Assembly (NCBI GenBank): GCA_014859205.1
Contig: JACUUR010000005.1
Span: forward strand, 1 to 34,401
Reading direction: 5' to 3'
DNA: 34,401 nucleotides
DNA from: Dehalococcoidia bacterium
GTDB lineage: Bacteria; Chloroflexota; Dehalococcoidia; GIF9; AB-539-J10
Shown here: positions 1 to 9,387 of the stretch, piece after piece
Layout: every line of letters starts with the position of its first letter
Numbering within the stretch: position 1 is the stretch's first letter
Translations under genes and position numbers: made by a program
The notes under the pieces: model-generated
The model's input: only the letters and a program-made list of their open reading frames with translations
What the model was told of the DNA's origin: nothing
The model's database searches: none

Positions 1-55
1 GAGCGCTGCGTTGACATCGCAGAGGTCACCGGTTCAAATCCAGTACCGCCCACCA
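1..55 (+). tRNA. tRNA-Val(GAC), 3' portion only (5' end outside window), CCA encoded
   Basis: Anticodon arm CTGCG-TTGACAT-CGCAG with GAC anticodon; T-arm ACCGG-TTCAAAT-CCAGT; acceptor 3' strand ACCGCCC then ACCA. Confidence 0.85.
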
Positions 56-235
56 CTCTTTTGTGTCCACAGCAAACCTGCTATAATTCTCGCTCTTCTG
101 GCCGAAGGGGCTCCGTGGCAGGGACATCTAGCTCCGGCCTTGATCCTTGTCGGCGAGCGCGAGGCCAGGGGCAAGACATGGTACGATTGACCTGTGCTTA
201 TGCCGGGCTAGCAGACCAACAAGAGAAAGCTCGAG

Positions 236-1966
236 ATGATGACAGAAGCGAAGAATGAGCAACTGGAACGGATGCGCCACTCGGTAGCTCATATTATGGC
301 CGAGGCCGTGCAATCGCTCTTTCCCGGGGCGAAATTCGGCATCGGGCCGACCATTGAACATGGGTTCTACTATGACTTCGAATTGTCACGGGCGTTGACA
401 CCCGATGATCTGCCTGTGATTGAGGATAAGATGAGGGAGATCATCGCTCAAGATGCGTCGTTTGTCAGGGACGAGATAAGTAGAGACGAGGCTCGCACGC
501 TCTTCTCTGACCAGCCTTACAAGCTGGAGCTTGTTGATGAGATTCCTGATGCTAGTTTGGTCGTGTACAAGCAAGGCTCTTTCACCGATCTGTGTCGTGG
601 TCCTCATCTTGCTTCTGCAGGCGAGGCACGAGCGTTCAAGCTGACTCATGTGGCGGGAGCATACTGGCGTGGAGACGAGAAGCGGCCCATGCTGCAGAGG
701 ATCTACGGCGTGGCTTTCGAGAGTCAGGAGGAGCTTGAGGAGCATCTGTCGCGACAGGCAGAAGCTGCCAGGCGAGACCACAGGAAGCTGGGCAAGGAAC
801 TCGATCTCTTCAGTGTCCACGAGGAGATTGGGCCTGGCTTGATCTGCTGGCATCCCAAAGGAGCTGTGATTAGGGAGATCATTGAGGACTTCTGGAGGGT
901 GGAACACCGCCGGCGGGGCTATGATATCGTCTATACACCGCACATTGCCAAGTTGGACCTCTGGAAGACCAGCGGGCACTGGGAGTTCTATCGCGACTAT
1001 CTGTACTCGCCGATGGAGATCGAGGGGCAGGAGTATATGCTGAGGCCGATGAACTGCCTGGGGCATATCCTGATCTACAAGAGCCGATTGCGCAGTTATC
1101 GCAGCCTGCCTCTGAGGTATGCCGAGTTGGGTACGGTGTACCGGTATGAACGGACCGGCGTACTATATGGCCTTGCCAGAGTACGAGGGTTTACCCAGGA
1201 TGATGCTCACATCTTCTGCCGGCCTGATCAGGTTGAGGGTGAACTTGTCGGAGTCCTGAATCTTGTGCTTTTCATGATGGCTAGCCTTGGGTTCAAGGAA
1301 TACAAGGTGTTCCTTTCAACCCGTCCCGACAAGTATGCTGGAACAGCCCAGATGTGGGAGGAGGCTACTGAATGTCTGAAGCGCGCTCTAGAGAGACTTA
1401 CCCTACCTTACGCGGTGGACCCCGGCGAGGGAGTATTCTACGGGCCCAAGATCGATGTCAAACTCGAGGATGCCCTGGGGCACGAGTGGCAGGGCCCCAC
1501 CATTCAGGTTGACTTCAACTTGCCACAACGCTTTGATGTCTGTTATATTGGTGAAGATGGCTCGGATCATACTGCGGTGATGATACACCGCACAGTTCTG
1601 GGCGCCATGGAGCGTCTTCTGGCCTGCCTGACGGAGCACTATGGCGGCGCGTTTCCGGTGTGGTTGTCACCTGTCCAGGCAGTGATAATCCCCATAGCAG
1701 ATCGGCATGTCGGCTATGCACAGGAGATAGCAGGCGAATTCAGGAGCGAGGGTATCAGGGTTCTGGTTGACGACCGCTCCGAGAGGATGAATCTGAAGAT
1801 AAGGGAGGCGCAACTGGACAAAGTCCCCTATATGCTAATAGTCGGTGACAAGGAGATGGGCTCGGCGAGTGCGTCCCTCCGTCTAAGGAGCGGCGAAGAC
1901 CTGGGACTGGAGGGTCTAGCCGATGTCAAGAACAGGATAAAGGTAGCTGCCGAGGCCAGGGCTTGA
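236..1966 (+). CDS. thrS: Threonyl-tRNA synthetase, lacking the N-terminal TGS domain
   Basis: HSVAH editing-domain motif near the N-terminus, class II core RPMNCLGH and VRGFTQDDAHIFC; followed by infC. Confidence 0.96.
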   Translation: MMTEAKNEQLERMRHSVAHIMAEAVQSLFPGAKFGIGPTIEHGFYYDFELSRALTPDDLPVIEDKMREIIAQDASFVRDEISRDEARTLFSDQPYKLELVDEIPDASLVVYKQGSFTDLCRGPHLASAGEARAFKLTHVAGAYWRGDEKRPMLQRIYGVAFESQEELEEHLSRQAEAARRDHRKLGKELDLFSVHEEIGPGLICWHPKGAVIREIIEDFWRVEHRRRGYDIVYTPHIAKLDLWKTSGHWEFYRDYLYSPMEIEGQEYMLRPMNCLGHILIYKSRLRSYRSLPLRYAELGTVYRYERTGVLYGLARVRGFTQDDAHIFCRPDQVEGELVGVLNLVLFMMASLGFKEYKVFLSTRPDKYAGTAQMWEEATECLKRALERLTLPYAVDPGEGVFYGPKIDVKLEDALGHEWQGPTIQVDFNLPQRFDVCYIGEDGSDHTAVMIHRTVLGAMERLLACLTEHYGGAFPVWLSPVQAVIIPIADRHVGYAQEIAGEFRSEGIRVLVDDRSERMNLKIREAQLDKVPYMLIVGDKEMGSASASLRLRSGEDLGLEGLADVKNRIKVAAEARA

Positions 1967-2538
1967 ATACTGCTGCAGGGGGTAGAAAAGGTATAGTAAG
2001 AGATCTACCGGTTAACAGAAGGATCCGGGCCAGGGAAGTTCGTCTCATAGGCGAAGACGGGGAGCAGCTCGGCGTGGTGCCCCTGCAGAAAGCGCTGCAG
2101 ATTGCTTATGAGCGCGGTCTGGACCTGGTGCAGGTAGCGTCAAATGCGACCCCCCCTGTATGTAGGGTTCTGGACTATGGCAAGTACAAATACGAGCAGA
2201 CCAAGAAGGAACGGAAGGTAAAGAGGGGCCAGAGAGTAGGCTTGCTCAGGGAGGTCCGTCTCAGGCCCAAGATAGAGGAGCATGATCTACAGGCCAAGAT
2301 CAAGACCACCAAGAAACTGTTGGAGGAGGGCAACAAAGTAAAGCTATTTCTGAGGTTCAGGGGACGCGAGGCCGCCTATCCAGAACTAGGCTGGAAGGTG
2401 CTGCGCAGAGTAGCCGAAGAGTGCAAGGACTTAGCTGCCATCAGTAGCTCTGCCAATGAGGAGAGAACGATATCCGTGGTCTTATCCCCCCTTTCCCTGA
2501 AGAAACCGAAGGAGACAGTAACAGATGCCGAAGCTTAA
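1963..2538 (+). CDS. infC: Translation initiation factor IF-3 (TTG start overlapping the thrS stop)
   Basis: Protein contains VNRRIRAREVRLIGEDGEQLGVVPLQKAL and DYGKYKYEQTKKERK; no in-frame ATG/GTG upstream of the conserved region. Confidence 0.95.
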   Translation: MNTAAGGRKGIVRDLPVNRRIRAREVRLIGEDGEQLGVVPLQKALQIAYERGLDLVQVASNATPPVCRVLDYGKYKYEQTKKERKVKRGQRVGLLREVRLRPKIEEHDLQAKIKTTKKLLEEGNKVKLFLRFRGREAAYPELGWKVLRRVAEECKDLAAISSSANEERTISVVLSPLSLKKPKETVTDAEA

Positions 2539-2722
2539 GACCCACAAGGGGGCAAGAAGCCGCTTTCATCTGACAGGTAGTGGCAAGCTCATGCGCACCA
2601 AGTGTGGCAAGAGCCATCTGAGGCGAAAGAAGGCCCGCAGGACGAGGCGTCTCTATGATGAGACGATCCCGGTTTCCCCTGCGGATCAGAAGAGAGTACT
2701 GAGGCTCCTGGCCCACAGATAA
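2525..2722 (+). CDS. rpmI: 50S ribosomal protein L35
   Basis: MPKLKTHKGARSRFHLTGSGKLMRTKCGKSHLRRKK; overlaps infC by 14 nt. Confidence 0.96.
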   Translation: MPKLKTHKGARSRFHLTGSGKLMRTKCGKSHLRRKKARRTRRLYDETIPVSPADQKRVLRLLAHR

Positions 2723-2773
2723 CAGGTGACGTGAATCATGAAAACAGACGGGGGGCATTTCGCTTCCCATTCT

Positions 2774-2842
2774 CGGCATAGCGGTTGGCTGTCGGTTGTT
2801 TCCTGTGGTGAGCTGTCACCTGGGTTCCGGTGGTCTATGCCG
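2774..2842 (+). promoter_or_regulatory. Predicted RNA structure in the rpmI-rplT spacer (candidate L20-type autoregulatory element)
   Basis: Perfect 8-bp outer helix CGGCATAG (2774-2781)/CTATGCCG (2835-2842) enclosing a 5-bp hairpin GGTGA-GCTG-TCACC (2807-2820). Confidence 0.35.
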
Positions 2843-2890
2843 CTATCAAAGAGAATGAGGATAATGCCTGAGAAGTAAAGGAGGAAGAAC

Positions 2891-3253
2891 TTGCCACGAG
2901 CCAGAAGCGGAGAAGTCACTCACAAACGACATAAGAAGGTGCTCGGGCTGACCAAGGGTCACCGTGCGGCGAGGCATAAGCTCTACAGGACAGCTCACGA
3001 GTCCATGCTGCATGCTTTGAGTTACTCCTATCGTCATCGCCGCGAGCGAAAGGGCGATTTCAGAAGGCTGTGGACCATCCGGATCAATGCTGCAGCGCGA
3101 GCCAGTGGATTGACTTACAGTCAGTTCATCGCCGGGTTAAGAAAGTCAAATGTAGAGATCAACCGCAAGATGCTGGCCGATATGGTGGTCAGGGATCCTG
3201 AAGGTTTTGCTGCATTGGTGGCTTCGGTGACTGAGGCTAACGCATCACGCTAG
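2891..3253 (+). CDS. rplT: 50S ribosomal protein L20 (TTG start)
   Basis: PRARSGEVTHKRHKKVLGLTKGHRAARHKLYRTA...; SD AAGGAGGAAGAAC before TTG. Confidence 0.96.
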   Translation: MPRARSGEVTHKRHKKVLGLTKGHRAARHKLYRTAHESMLHALSYSYRHRRERKGDFRRLWTIRINAAARASGLTYSQFIAGLRKSNVEINRKMLADMVVRDPEGFAALVASVTEANASR

Positions 3254-3331
3254 AGGGGCCAGGGGGGGACGACAGGCGGGGTGGCCAGGGGTCCTTATCA
3301 TATCTGTGTCTGTGTCTCGTAAGGGCAGTCG

Positions 3332-4366
3332 ATGCTTGAACAACTCAAGGACATTCATAGACAAGCTGTTGAGGAGCTTGACGGGGTGGCGGATGCCAAG
3401 GCGCTTGAATTGTGGCGGGTTCGCTACCTGGGCAAGAAGAGTAGCCTGACCGGGGCCTTGCGTTCATTGGCCGCGTTGCCCCTGGAGGAGCGCCGCGACG
3501 TGGGCGCCCGGGCTAATGAGATCAAGAGGGATCTGGAATCGCGTCTGGAGGAGAAGGAGAGATTCCTACAGCAGTCGCTGCTGACCTCCCCTCTGGCTTC
3601 CCAGGGCATAGACGTCACGTTGCCCGGCCGACCGATTCCGACCGGGAGGCTTCATCCCATCACCCAGACACTCAATGAGATCTGTTGTGTCTTCCGGAAT
3701 ATGGGATTCCAGACCATTGAGGGGCCTGACGTCGAATGGGACTATTACAACTTTGAGGCACTGAACATCCCGCAACATCATCCGGCACGAGACAGGTTCG
3801 CCACGCTGTGGATAGATGCAGGTGCGGGAGCGAAGGCCAGGCTTCTGCGCACACACACCTCACCGATGCAGATCCGGTGGATGGAGAGAGAACGCCCGCC
3901 CATTAGGGTGATAGCGCCTGGGCGAGTCTACAGATATGAGGCGACCGACGCCACTCATGAGTCGATGTTCTGCAATGTTGAGGGACTGGCTGTGGACAGG
4001 AGCATCACTCTTGCTGATCTGAAGGGCACGTTGTTCGAATTCTGCCGCTGTCTCTTCGGGGAGGAGAGGCAGGTGCGCTTCCGTTGCGATTACTTTCCCT
4101 TCGTTGAACCGGGCGTTGAGGTGGCCATATCGTGCGCAGCTTGTGACGGGGCTGGCTGCCGTGTGTGCGGATATAGCGGCTGGGTCGAAACAGCAGGGGC
4201 CGGGATGGTCCATCCCGATGTCCTGAGACGGGTTGACATCGACCCCCAGACCTACAGCGGTTTTGCCTTCGGCGTGGGAGTTGAGAGGATATCGATGCTG
4301 CGGCATGGTATCGACGACATTCGTCTGTTCTACAGCAATGACCTCAGATTCCTGAGGCAGTTCTAG
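3332..4366 (+). CDS. pheS: Phenylalanyl-tRNA synthetase alpha subunit
   Basis: [60 protein letters not shown]. Confidence 0.97.
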   Translation: MLEQLKDIHRQAVEELDGVADAKALELWRVRYLGKKSSLTGALRSLAALPLEERRDVGARANEIKRDLESRLEEKERFLQQSLLTSPLASQGIDVTLPGRPIPTGRLHPITQTLNEICCVFRNMGFQTIEGPDVEWDYYNFEALNIPQHHPARDRFATLWIDAGAGAKARLLRTHTSPMQIRWMERERPPIRVIAPGRVYRYEATDATHESMFCNVEGLAVDRSITLADLKGTLFEFCRCLFGEERQVRFRCDYFPFVEPGVEVAISCAACDGAGCRVCGYSGWVETAGAGMVHPDVLRRVDIDPQTYSGFAFGVGVERISMLRHGIDDIRLFYSNDLRFLRQF

Positions 4367-4382
4367 CTTCTAAGGGGATTTC

Positions 4383-6806
4383 ATGAAGGTTTCGCTCAAA
4401 TGGCTGAACGATTATGTTGACATAAGGCTTGGCGCCGAGCAAATAGCCGAGAAGCTGACCATGGCCGGACTGGAGGTCACCGGCATACAGACTCTGGGAG
4501 GCACCTGGGAGCGGATAGAAGTAGGAGAGGTGGTTGCCGTGAACCCACATCCCAATGCCGACCGCCTCAGGTTAGCTACGGTTGAGCTGGGCGCCGGGCA
4601 GGTCACAGTGGTTTGCGGGGCTCCCAATATAGCTCCGGGCCAGAGAGTTCCCTTTGCCGGTATAGGCGCCCGGCTTATAGACGGGCGTACAGGAGAAGCT
4701 GTGTCGCTGAAGGCGGCGAAGATCCGCGGCGTGGTCTCCGAGGGGATGGTGTGCTCTGAGAAGGAACTGGGGATCTCTGACAACCACGAAGAAATCCTGG
4801 TCCTACCGCCAGAGGCGCCGGTAGGTGCGGCGCTAAGTGACTATCTGGGCGATGTGGTCCTCGACCTGGATGTTACGCCGAACCGACCCGATTGCCTGTC
4901 CGTGATCGGGATTGCCCGGGAGATCGCAGCTCTGACCGGCGAGTCACTCCGTCTGCCCGAGATTCACTATGAAGAATCAGCAGAGTCGATAGACTCGTTT
5001 GCTTCGGTTGAGATCGCTGAGCCCGAGCTGTGCCTTAGGTACTGTGCCAGTCTGCTCACCGGCATCAAGGTAGGTTCGTCTCCAGGCTGGCTGCAGCAAC
5101 GTCTGAGTAGCTGCGGCATGCGGCCCATCAACAACGTTGTCGACGTCACCAACTATGTCATGCTGGAATACGGACAGCCCCTGCATGCCTTCGACTTTCA
5201 CGAGCTCCGGGGCGGGCAGATGGTAGTTCGCAGAGCAAGACAGGGCGAGACGATAACTACACTGGACGAGGTCCAGCGCACTCTCAACACTGACATACTG
5301 GTGATCGCGGACAAAGAACGGGCGGTGGCAATAGCTGGAATCATGGGTGGCTCGGGGTCTGAAGTTACAGCTGCTACTGACACCATCCTGATTGAGTCGG
5401 CGAGTTTTGACCAGGCTGCGGTACGCGGGGGCTCCAATCAGCTTCGAGTCCAGACTGAGGCGTCGGTTCGCTTCGACAAAGGGCTTAACAGCGACCTACC
5501 ACTGCCACCCCTGCGACGGGCAACTCAACTGCTACTGGAACTGGCCGGTGGTAAGGGAGCCAGGGGCATAATCGACGTTTATCCTGGGAAGTCTGAGCCG
5601 CAGTTCTTGTCGCTTACCGCCCGTGAGGTGGAACGCATTTCGGGTCTGCAGGTGAGCGCCGCGGAGACCATCGGTACGTTGCGCGCGCTGGGCTTCGAGT
5701 GCAAAGAGAGCGACTCAGATTCGCAGATTTTTGTGTCTGTGCCCTACTGGCGCAGCGACATCAAATGCTCGGCTGACCTCGTGGAGGAGGTAGTCCGCAC
5801 CATGGGGTATGAGAAGATTCCCATCACCAGGCTCAGCGCGCAGTTGCCGCGCCAAAGAGCAAAACTCTCACCGGCGCAACGGAGAAGCGACCTGAGGGAT
5901 TCACTGCGGGATATGCTGACCGGCTTTGGCTTTCAGGAGGTACTGACCTACTCGTTGGTAAGCCTGGAGAAGCTTGAGAGGCTTTCCCCCAGGCGCAAGC
6001 TGGAAGCTGCTCCACTCAGTGTGGCGAATCCTATGAGCAGAGAACAGGAAGCACTGCGCACCAGCCTGCGGGCCGGACTTCTGGCTACAGTTGCGCATAA
6101 CCGGAGATCCGGGACAGCAGGCATGCGGCTCTTTGAGATCGGCAAGGTATTCTCGTCGAGAGGCAAGGACCTGCCCGATGAACGGGAGATGGTCTGCGCT
6201 CTGCTCACCGGGGCGAGAAGCGAGATGTCCTGGCATGGGGAGGGCGAGGTGCTGGACTTCTTTGATGCCAAGGGAACAGTGGAGAACATGATGAATCGTT
6301 TCGGCTCAAAGGCCATTTTTGAGGCTGCGGACGATGAGACCTTTTCCGCGGGAAGAGGCGCCAGTATAGTCATTGAAGATGAGAGGGTTGGCGTAGTGGG
6401 GGAGGTTCATCCCAGTGTTGCACAAGCTTTTGAGCTGTCCGGCAGTGTCTGCCTCGTGGAGATCGACGTTGAGAAACTCGTGACCAAGATTACGGGCGCG
6501 AAGCAGTACCGGCCTATCCTGCGGTTTCCCGGCGCAACCCGGGACATGGCCTTGGTCCTGGATGACCATGTATCGTACCGGAGTGTGGAGGACATAATAC
6601 GGAGCACTCTCCTCGTGACGCAGGTAATCCTGTTTGATGTCTATCGCGGCGAGCAGGTGCCTGAGGGCAAGAAGTCCTTTGCGGTGAGGATTGTATATCA
6701 ATCGCCCAGTCATACGCTGACGGACGAGGAAGTCGACCGTAACCAGCAGCAGATGCTGGACAGACTTCGGCAGGAACTGGGTGCTACTTTGAGGGCATCT
6801 ACTTAA
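4383..6806 (+). CDS. pheT: Phenylalanyl-tRNA synthetase beta subunit
   Basis: MKVSLKWLNDYVDI start, tRNA-binding and B3/B4, B5 domain (DLDVTPNRPDCLSVIGIAREIAAL), C-terminal anticodon-binding fold; follows pheS. Confidence 0.97.
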   Translation: MKVSLKWLNDYVDIRLGAEQIAEKLTMAGLEVTGIQTLGGTWERIEVGEVVAVNPHPNADRLRLATVELGAGQVTVVCGAPNIAPGQRVPFAGIGARLIDGRTGEAVSLKAAKIRGVVSEGMVCSEKELGISDNHEEILVLPPEAPVGAALSDYLGDVVLDLDVTPNRPDCLSVIGIAREIAALTGESLRLPEIHYEESAESIDSFASVEIAEPELCLRYCASLLTGIKVGSSPGWLQQRLSSCGMRPINNVVDVTNYVMLEYGQPLHAFDFHELRGGQMVVRRARQGETITTLDEVQRTLNTDILVIADKERAVAIAGIMGGSGSEVTAATDTILIESASFDQAAVRGGSNQLRVQTEASVRFDKGLNSDLPLPPLRRATQLLLELAGGKGARGIIDVYPGKSEPQFLSLTAREVERISGLQVSAAETIGTLRALGFECKESDSDSQIFVSVPYWRSDIKCSADLVEEVVRTMGYEKIPITRLSAQLPRQRAKLSPAQRRSDLRDSLRDMLTGFGFQEVLTYSLVSLEKLERLSPRRKLEAAPLSVANPMSREQEALRTSLRAGLLATVAHNRRSGTAGMRLFEIGKVFSSRGKDLPDEREMVCALLTGARSEMSWHGEGEVLDFFDAKGTVENMMNRFGSKAIFEAADDETFSAGRGASIVIEDERVGVVGEVHPSVAQAFELSGSVCLVEIDVEKLVTKITGAKQYRPILRFPGATRDMALVLDDHVSYRSVEDIIRSTLLVTQVILFDVYRGEQVPEGKKSFAVRIVYQSPSHTLTDEEVDRNQQQMLDRLRQELGATLRAST

Positions 6807-6827
6807 CGGGAGTTCGGCAGAGCAGGG

Positions 6828-7307
6828 ATGATCGATCTTCAATCGCTCGAGATCCGACGAATGCAGGAAGATGATCCGGTTGCTATGTCCGTGGCATTTG
6901 CGGACATGGACAAGACTCAGGAGCAGTACGAGCGATACTGGCAAGAGAATATCGACGGCAGGCGAGTGACCCTCGTTGCACTGCTGAACGGAAGCGTGGT
7001 CGGGTACACAAACGTGATCTGGGAACCGGATCACCGCGCTTTTCGCCAGCATGGGATTCCCGAGATCAATGACATGAACACGGTCACACGCCTGCGCAGG
7101 AACGGTATTGGCACCAGAATGATGAAGGCCGCCGAGGAACTCATCCGCCAAGCAGGCAAGACAGTCATAGGAATCGGTGTCGGCGTCACGCCGGATTACG
7201 CCATAGCGCAGAAGCTGTATCCTAAGCTCGGGTATGTTCGGGACGGAACGGGAGTTCACCCTGATAAGTGGGGTGGCTGTATGTACTTCACCAAGGAACT
7301 GGACTGA
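6828..7307 (+). CDS. GNAT-family N-acetyltransferase
   Basis: GNAT-like acetyl-CoA binding segment RLRRNGIGTRMMKAAEELI and C-terminal AQKLYPKLGYVRDG. Confidence 0.8.
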   Translation: MIDLQSLEIRRMQEDDPVAMSVAFADMDKTQEQYERYWQENIDGRRVTLVALLNGSVVGYTNVIWEPDHRAFRQHGIPEINDMNTVTRLRRNGIGTRMMKAAEELIRQAGKTVIGIGVGVTPDYAIAQKLYPKLGYVRDGTGVHPDKWGGCMYFTKELD

Positions 7308-7426
7308 GGAGCCCAACCAGCAGGTAGAGGCGACGCACAACAGCGCGCCTGATCTACGCCGTTAGGCAGGCCGGAGAGACGAGTCAGAGTAACCTCGCTG
7401 CTGATGGTTTATCCTATGCGTATCGG

Positions 7427-7476
7427 TTGACCGGTTGGGCCAGATGCGTTATAATAATAGTGATTATCATTATTAT
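7427..7476 (+). promoter_or_regulatory. Sigma70-type promoter overlapped by a 26-bp Fur/PerR-type palindrome
   Basis: TTGACC (7427-7432), 17-nt spacer, TATAAT (7450-7455); palindrome ATAATAAT-AGTGATTATC-ATTATTAT (7451-7476) with perfect 8-bp arms. Confidence 0.8.
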
Positions 7477-7479
7477 CTT

Positions 7480-7899
7480 GTGAGACCGAGGTGCGGGATT
7501 TCCAAGCAGAAGGAAGCGATTATTAAGGTGTTGAGAGAGACCTCGTCTCATCCCTCCGCAGAGTGGATATATGAGCAGGTCAGAAAAGACATGCCCAACA
7601 TAGGTCTGGCCACCGTGTACCGCAATCTGAGAGTGCTGAAGGAGGAGGGTGAGGTTCTAGAGATACACACTTCGGGCGATGGAGCCCGTTTTGATGGCGA
7701 CACCAGGGCGCACTATCATTTCTTCTGTGACCGGTGCGGGAAGATCCTGGACCTCGATGAGTCTGTCGACTCTATGATCGAGACCAGGGTCGCGAGTAGG
7801 ACCGGACTGCGGGTAACGCGTCATCACCTGGAGTTGGGCGGCGTGTGTCTCGATTGTCAGGAACTCGAGAATAGAACAGACCCCTGCGTCAGGCAGTGA
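7480..7899 (+). CDS. perR: Fur-family regulator, most PerR-like (start reassigned to GTG 7480 from called 7435)
   Basis: Fur-type winged helix ([34 protein letters not shown]), [15 protein letters not shown] and GVCLDC zinc cysteines. Start moved because the called start lies upstream of the -10 and palindrome. Confidence 0.85.
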   Translation: MRPRCGISKQKEAIIKVLRETSSHPSAEWIYEQVRKDMPNIGLATVYRNLRVLKEEGEVLEIHTSGDGARFDGDTRAHYHFFCDRCGKILDLDESVDSMIETRVASRTGLRVTRHHLELGGVCLDCQELENRTDPCVRQ

Positions 7900-7927
7900 T
7901 AGTAATAACCAGGAAAGGAGGCAGACT

Positions 7928-8053
7928 ATGGCAACCATGAAGGTCGGGGATGGATACAGATGTAACATCTGTGGAAATGAGGTGACATTGACCAAAGTGG
8001 GTGGTGGTGAGCTGGTATGCTGCGGCGAACCCATGAAAAAAATCGAGAAATAG
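7928..8053 (+). CDS. Stand-alone desulforedoxin-like (desulfoferrodoxin N-terminal domain) protein, 41 aa
   Basis: Translated by eye: [41 protein letters not shown]; CxxC...CC-GEPM signature; SD AGGAGGCAGACT upstream. Absent from the ORF track because of length. Confidence 0.88.
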   Translation: MATMKVGDGYRCNICGNEVTLTKVGGGELVCCGEPMKKIEK

Positions 8054-8066
8054 GAGGGTTTATCTA

Positions 8067-8645
8067 ATGACCAAGTCTTTGAAAGGCACACAGACGGAGA
8101 AGAATCTTCTGGCGGCCTTCGCCGGAGAGTCTCAGGCCAGGAATCGCTACACATTCTTCGCCAGCAAAGCGAAGAAGGAGGGTTATGAGCAGATAGCCAA
8201 CATCTTCATAGAGACCGCGGGCAATGAGAAGGAACACGCGGAGGTGTTCTTCAAGTACCTGGAAGGCGGAGACGTGGAAATTCTAGCTGCCTATCCCGCG
8301 GGAGTAATCGGAGGTACGAAGGCCAATCTGTTAGCTGCGGCGGATGGGGAGAAGCTGGAATGGAGCAAGCTATATGCCGACATGGAGAAGGTGGCAAGGC
8401 AGGAGGGTTTTGAGGAGATAGCGACGTCGTTCAAGGAGATTGCCGAGGTGGAGGAGTTTCATGAGAAGCGTTACCGGAAGCTTGCCGCTAATGTGGCCAA
8501 GGGTGAAGTGTTCAGGAGGGCAACCCCAGTCAAGTGGCACTGTACCAATTGCGGCTACGTACACGAAGGCACTGAAGCTCCCGAACTATGTCCGGCCTGC
8601 AAGCATGCGCAGTCATACTACGAACTTCTGGCCGAGAATTACTAA
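8067..8645 (+). CDS. rbr: Rubrerythrin (ferritin-like diiron domain plus C-terminal rubredoxin domain)
   Basis: AAFAGESQARNRYTFFASKAKKEGYEQIANIF, EKEHAEVFFKYL, C-terminal WHCTNCGYVHEGTEAPELCPACKH. Confidence 0.95.
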   Translation: MTKSLKGTQTEKNLLAAFAGESQARNRYTFFASKAKKEGYEQIANIFIETAGNEKEHAEVFFKYLEGGDVEILAAYPAGVIGGTKANLLAAADGEKLEWSKLYADMEKVARQEGFEEIATSFKEIAEVEEFHEKRYRKLAANVAKGEVFRRATPVKWHCTNCGYVHEGTEAPELCPACKHAQSYYELLAENY

Positions 8646-8729
8646 GCGACGCGAAGGAATCGGCCCGTAGGCCGCAGCCATCAACAGGAGAATCGGCTTG
8701 ACAGATGACCTCGAGCAAAGGAGGATACG

Positions 8730-9308
8730 ATGGAACACAAGCTACCTGAACTGCCGTATGCTAAGGAGGCTCTGGCCCCCGGCATATCGGCTGAAACTCT
8801 GGAATATCACCACGGCAAGCATCACAAAACATACGTTGACAACGTCAACAAGCTAATAGTCGGCACTGAATTTGAGAATCTGCCTCTGGAGGAGATCGTG
8901 AAGAAGGCCTCCGGCGGCATGTTCAACAACGCCGCGCAGGTCTGGAATCACACCTTCTATTGGAACTGCCTCTGGCCAAAGGGCGGGGGCGAACCGTCAG
9001 GGGCACTGGCGGCTGCCATCTCGAAGAGCTTTGGCTCGTTTGCCGAGTTCAGGGAGGAGTTCACGGCTGCGGCGGTGACACTGTTCGGCTCGGGTTGGGC
9101 GTGGCTGGTGAAGAATACCGACGGTAGCCTGGCAATAGAGACTACCAGCAACGCTGAGACGCCGGTGCGGGCTGGCAAGAGACCGTTGCTGACATGTGAT
9201 GTCTGGGAACATGCTTACTACATCGATTATCGGAATGCCAGGGCCAGGTACCTGGAGGCCTTCTGGAATCTGGTCAACTGGGACTTCGTAGAGCAGAACC
9301 TGGGTTGA
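8730..9308 (+). CDS. sodB: Superoxide dismutase, Fe/Mn family
   Basis: [83 protein letters not shown]. Confidence 0.95.
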   Translation: MEHKLPELPYAKEALAPGISAETLEYHHGKHHKTYVDNVNKLIVGTEFENLPLEEIVKKASGGMFNNAAQVWNHTFYWNCLWPKGGGEPSGALAAAISKSFGSFAEFREEFTAAAVTLFGSGWAWLVKNTDGSLAIETTSNAETPVRAGKRPLLTCDVWEHAYYIDYRNARARYLEAFWNLVNWDFVEQNLG

Positions 9309-9387
9309 GGGCAGCAGGGCCGCGGACGGACCGCTGACATGAGCTCTCCTTTGTGCTGCGATACTAGAGGAGAGAGTGAGCCCTGAG

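Noticed and set aside
61-258. 65-aa ORF between tRNA-Val and thrS, plus a weak TTGTGT-15-TATAAT promoter
   Set aside because: ORF overlaps the thrS start and has no family resemblance. The promoter spacing (15 nt) is poor, so I did not list it. No T-box motif seen in the leader.
6306-7340. 344-aa - strand ORF opposite pheT 3' end and the GNAT gene
   Set aside because: Antisense shadow ORF in GC-rich DNA; no recognisable domain, while the opposite strand encodes clear proteins.
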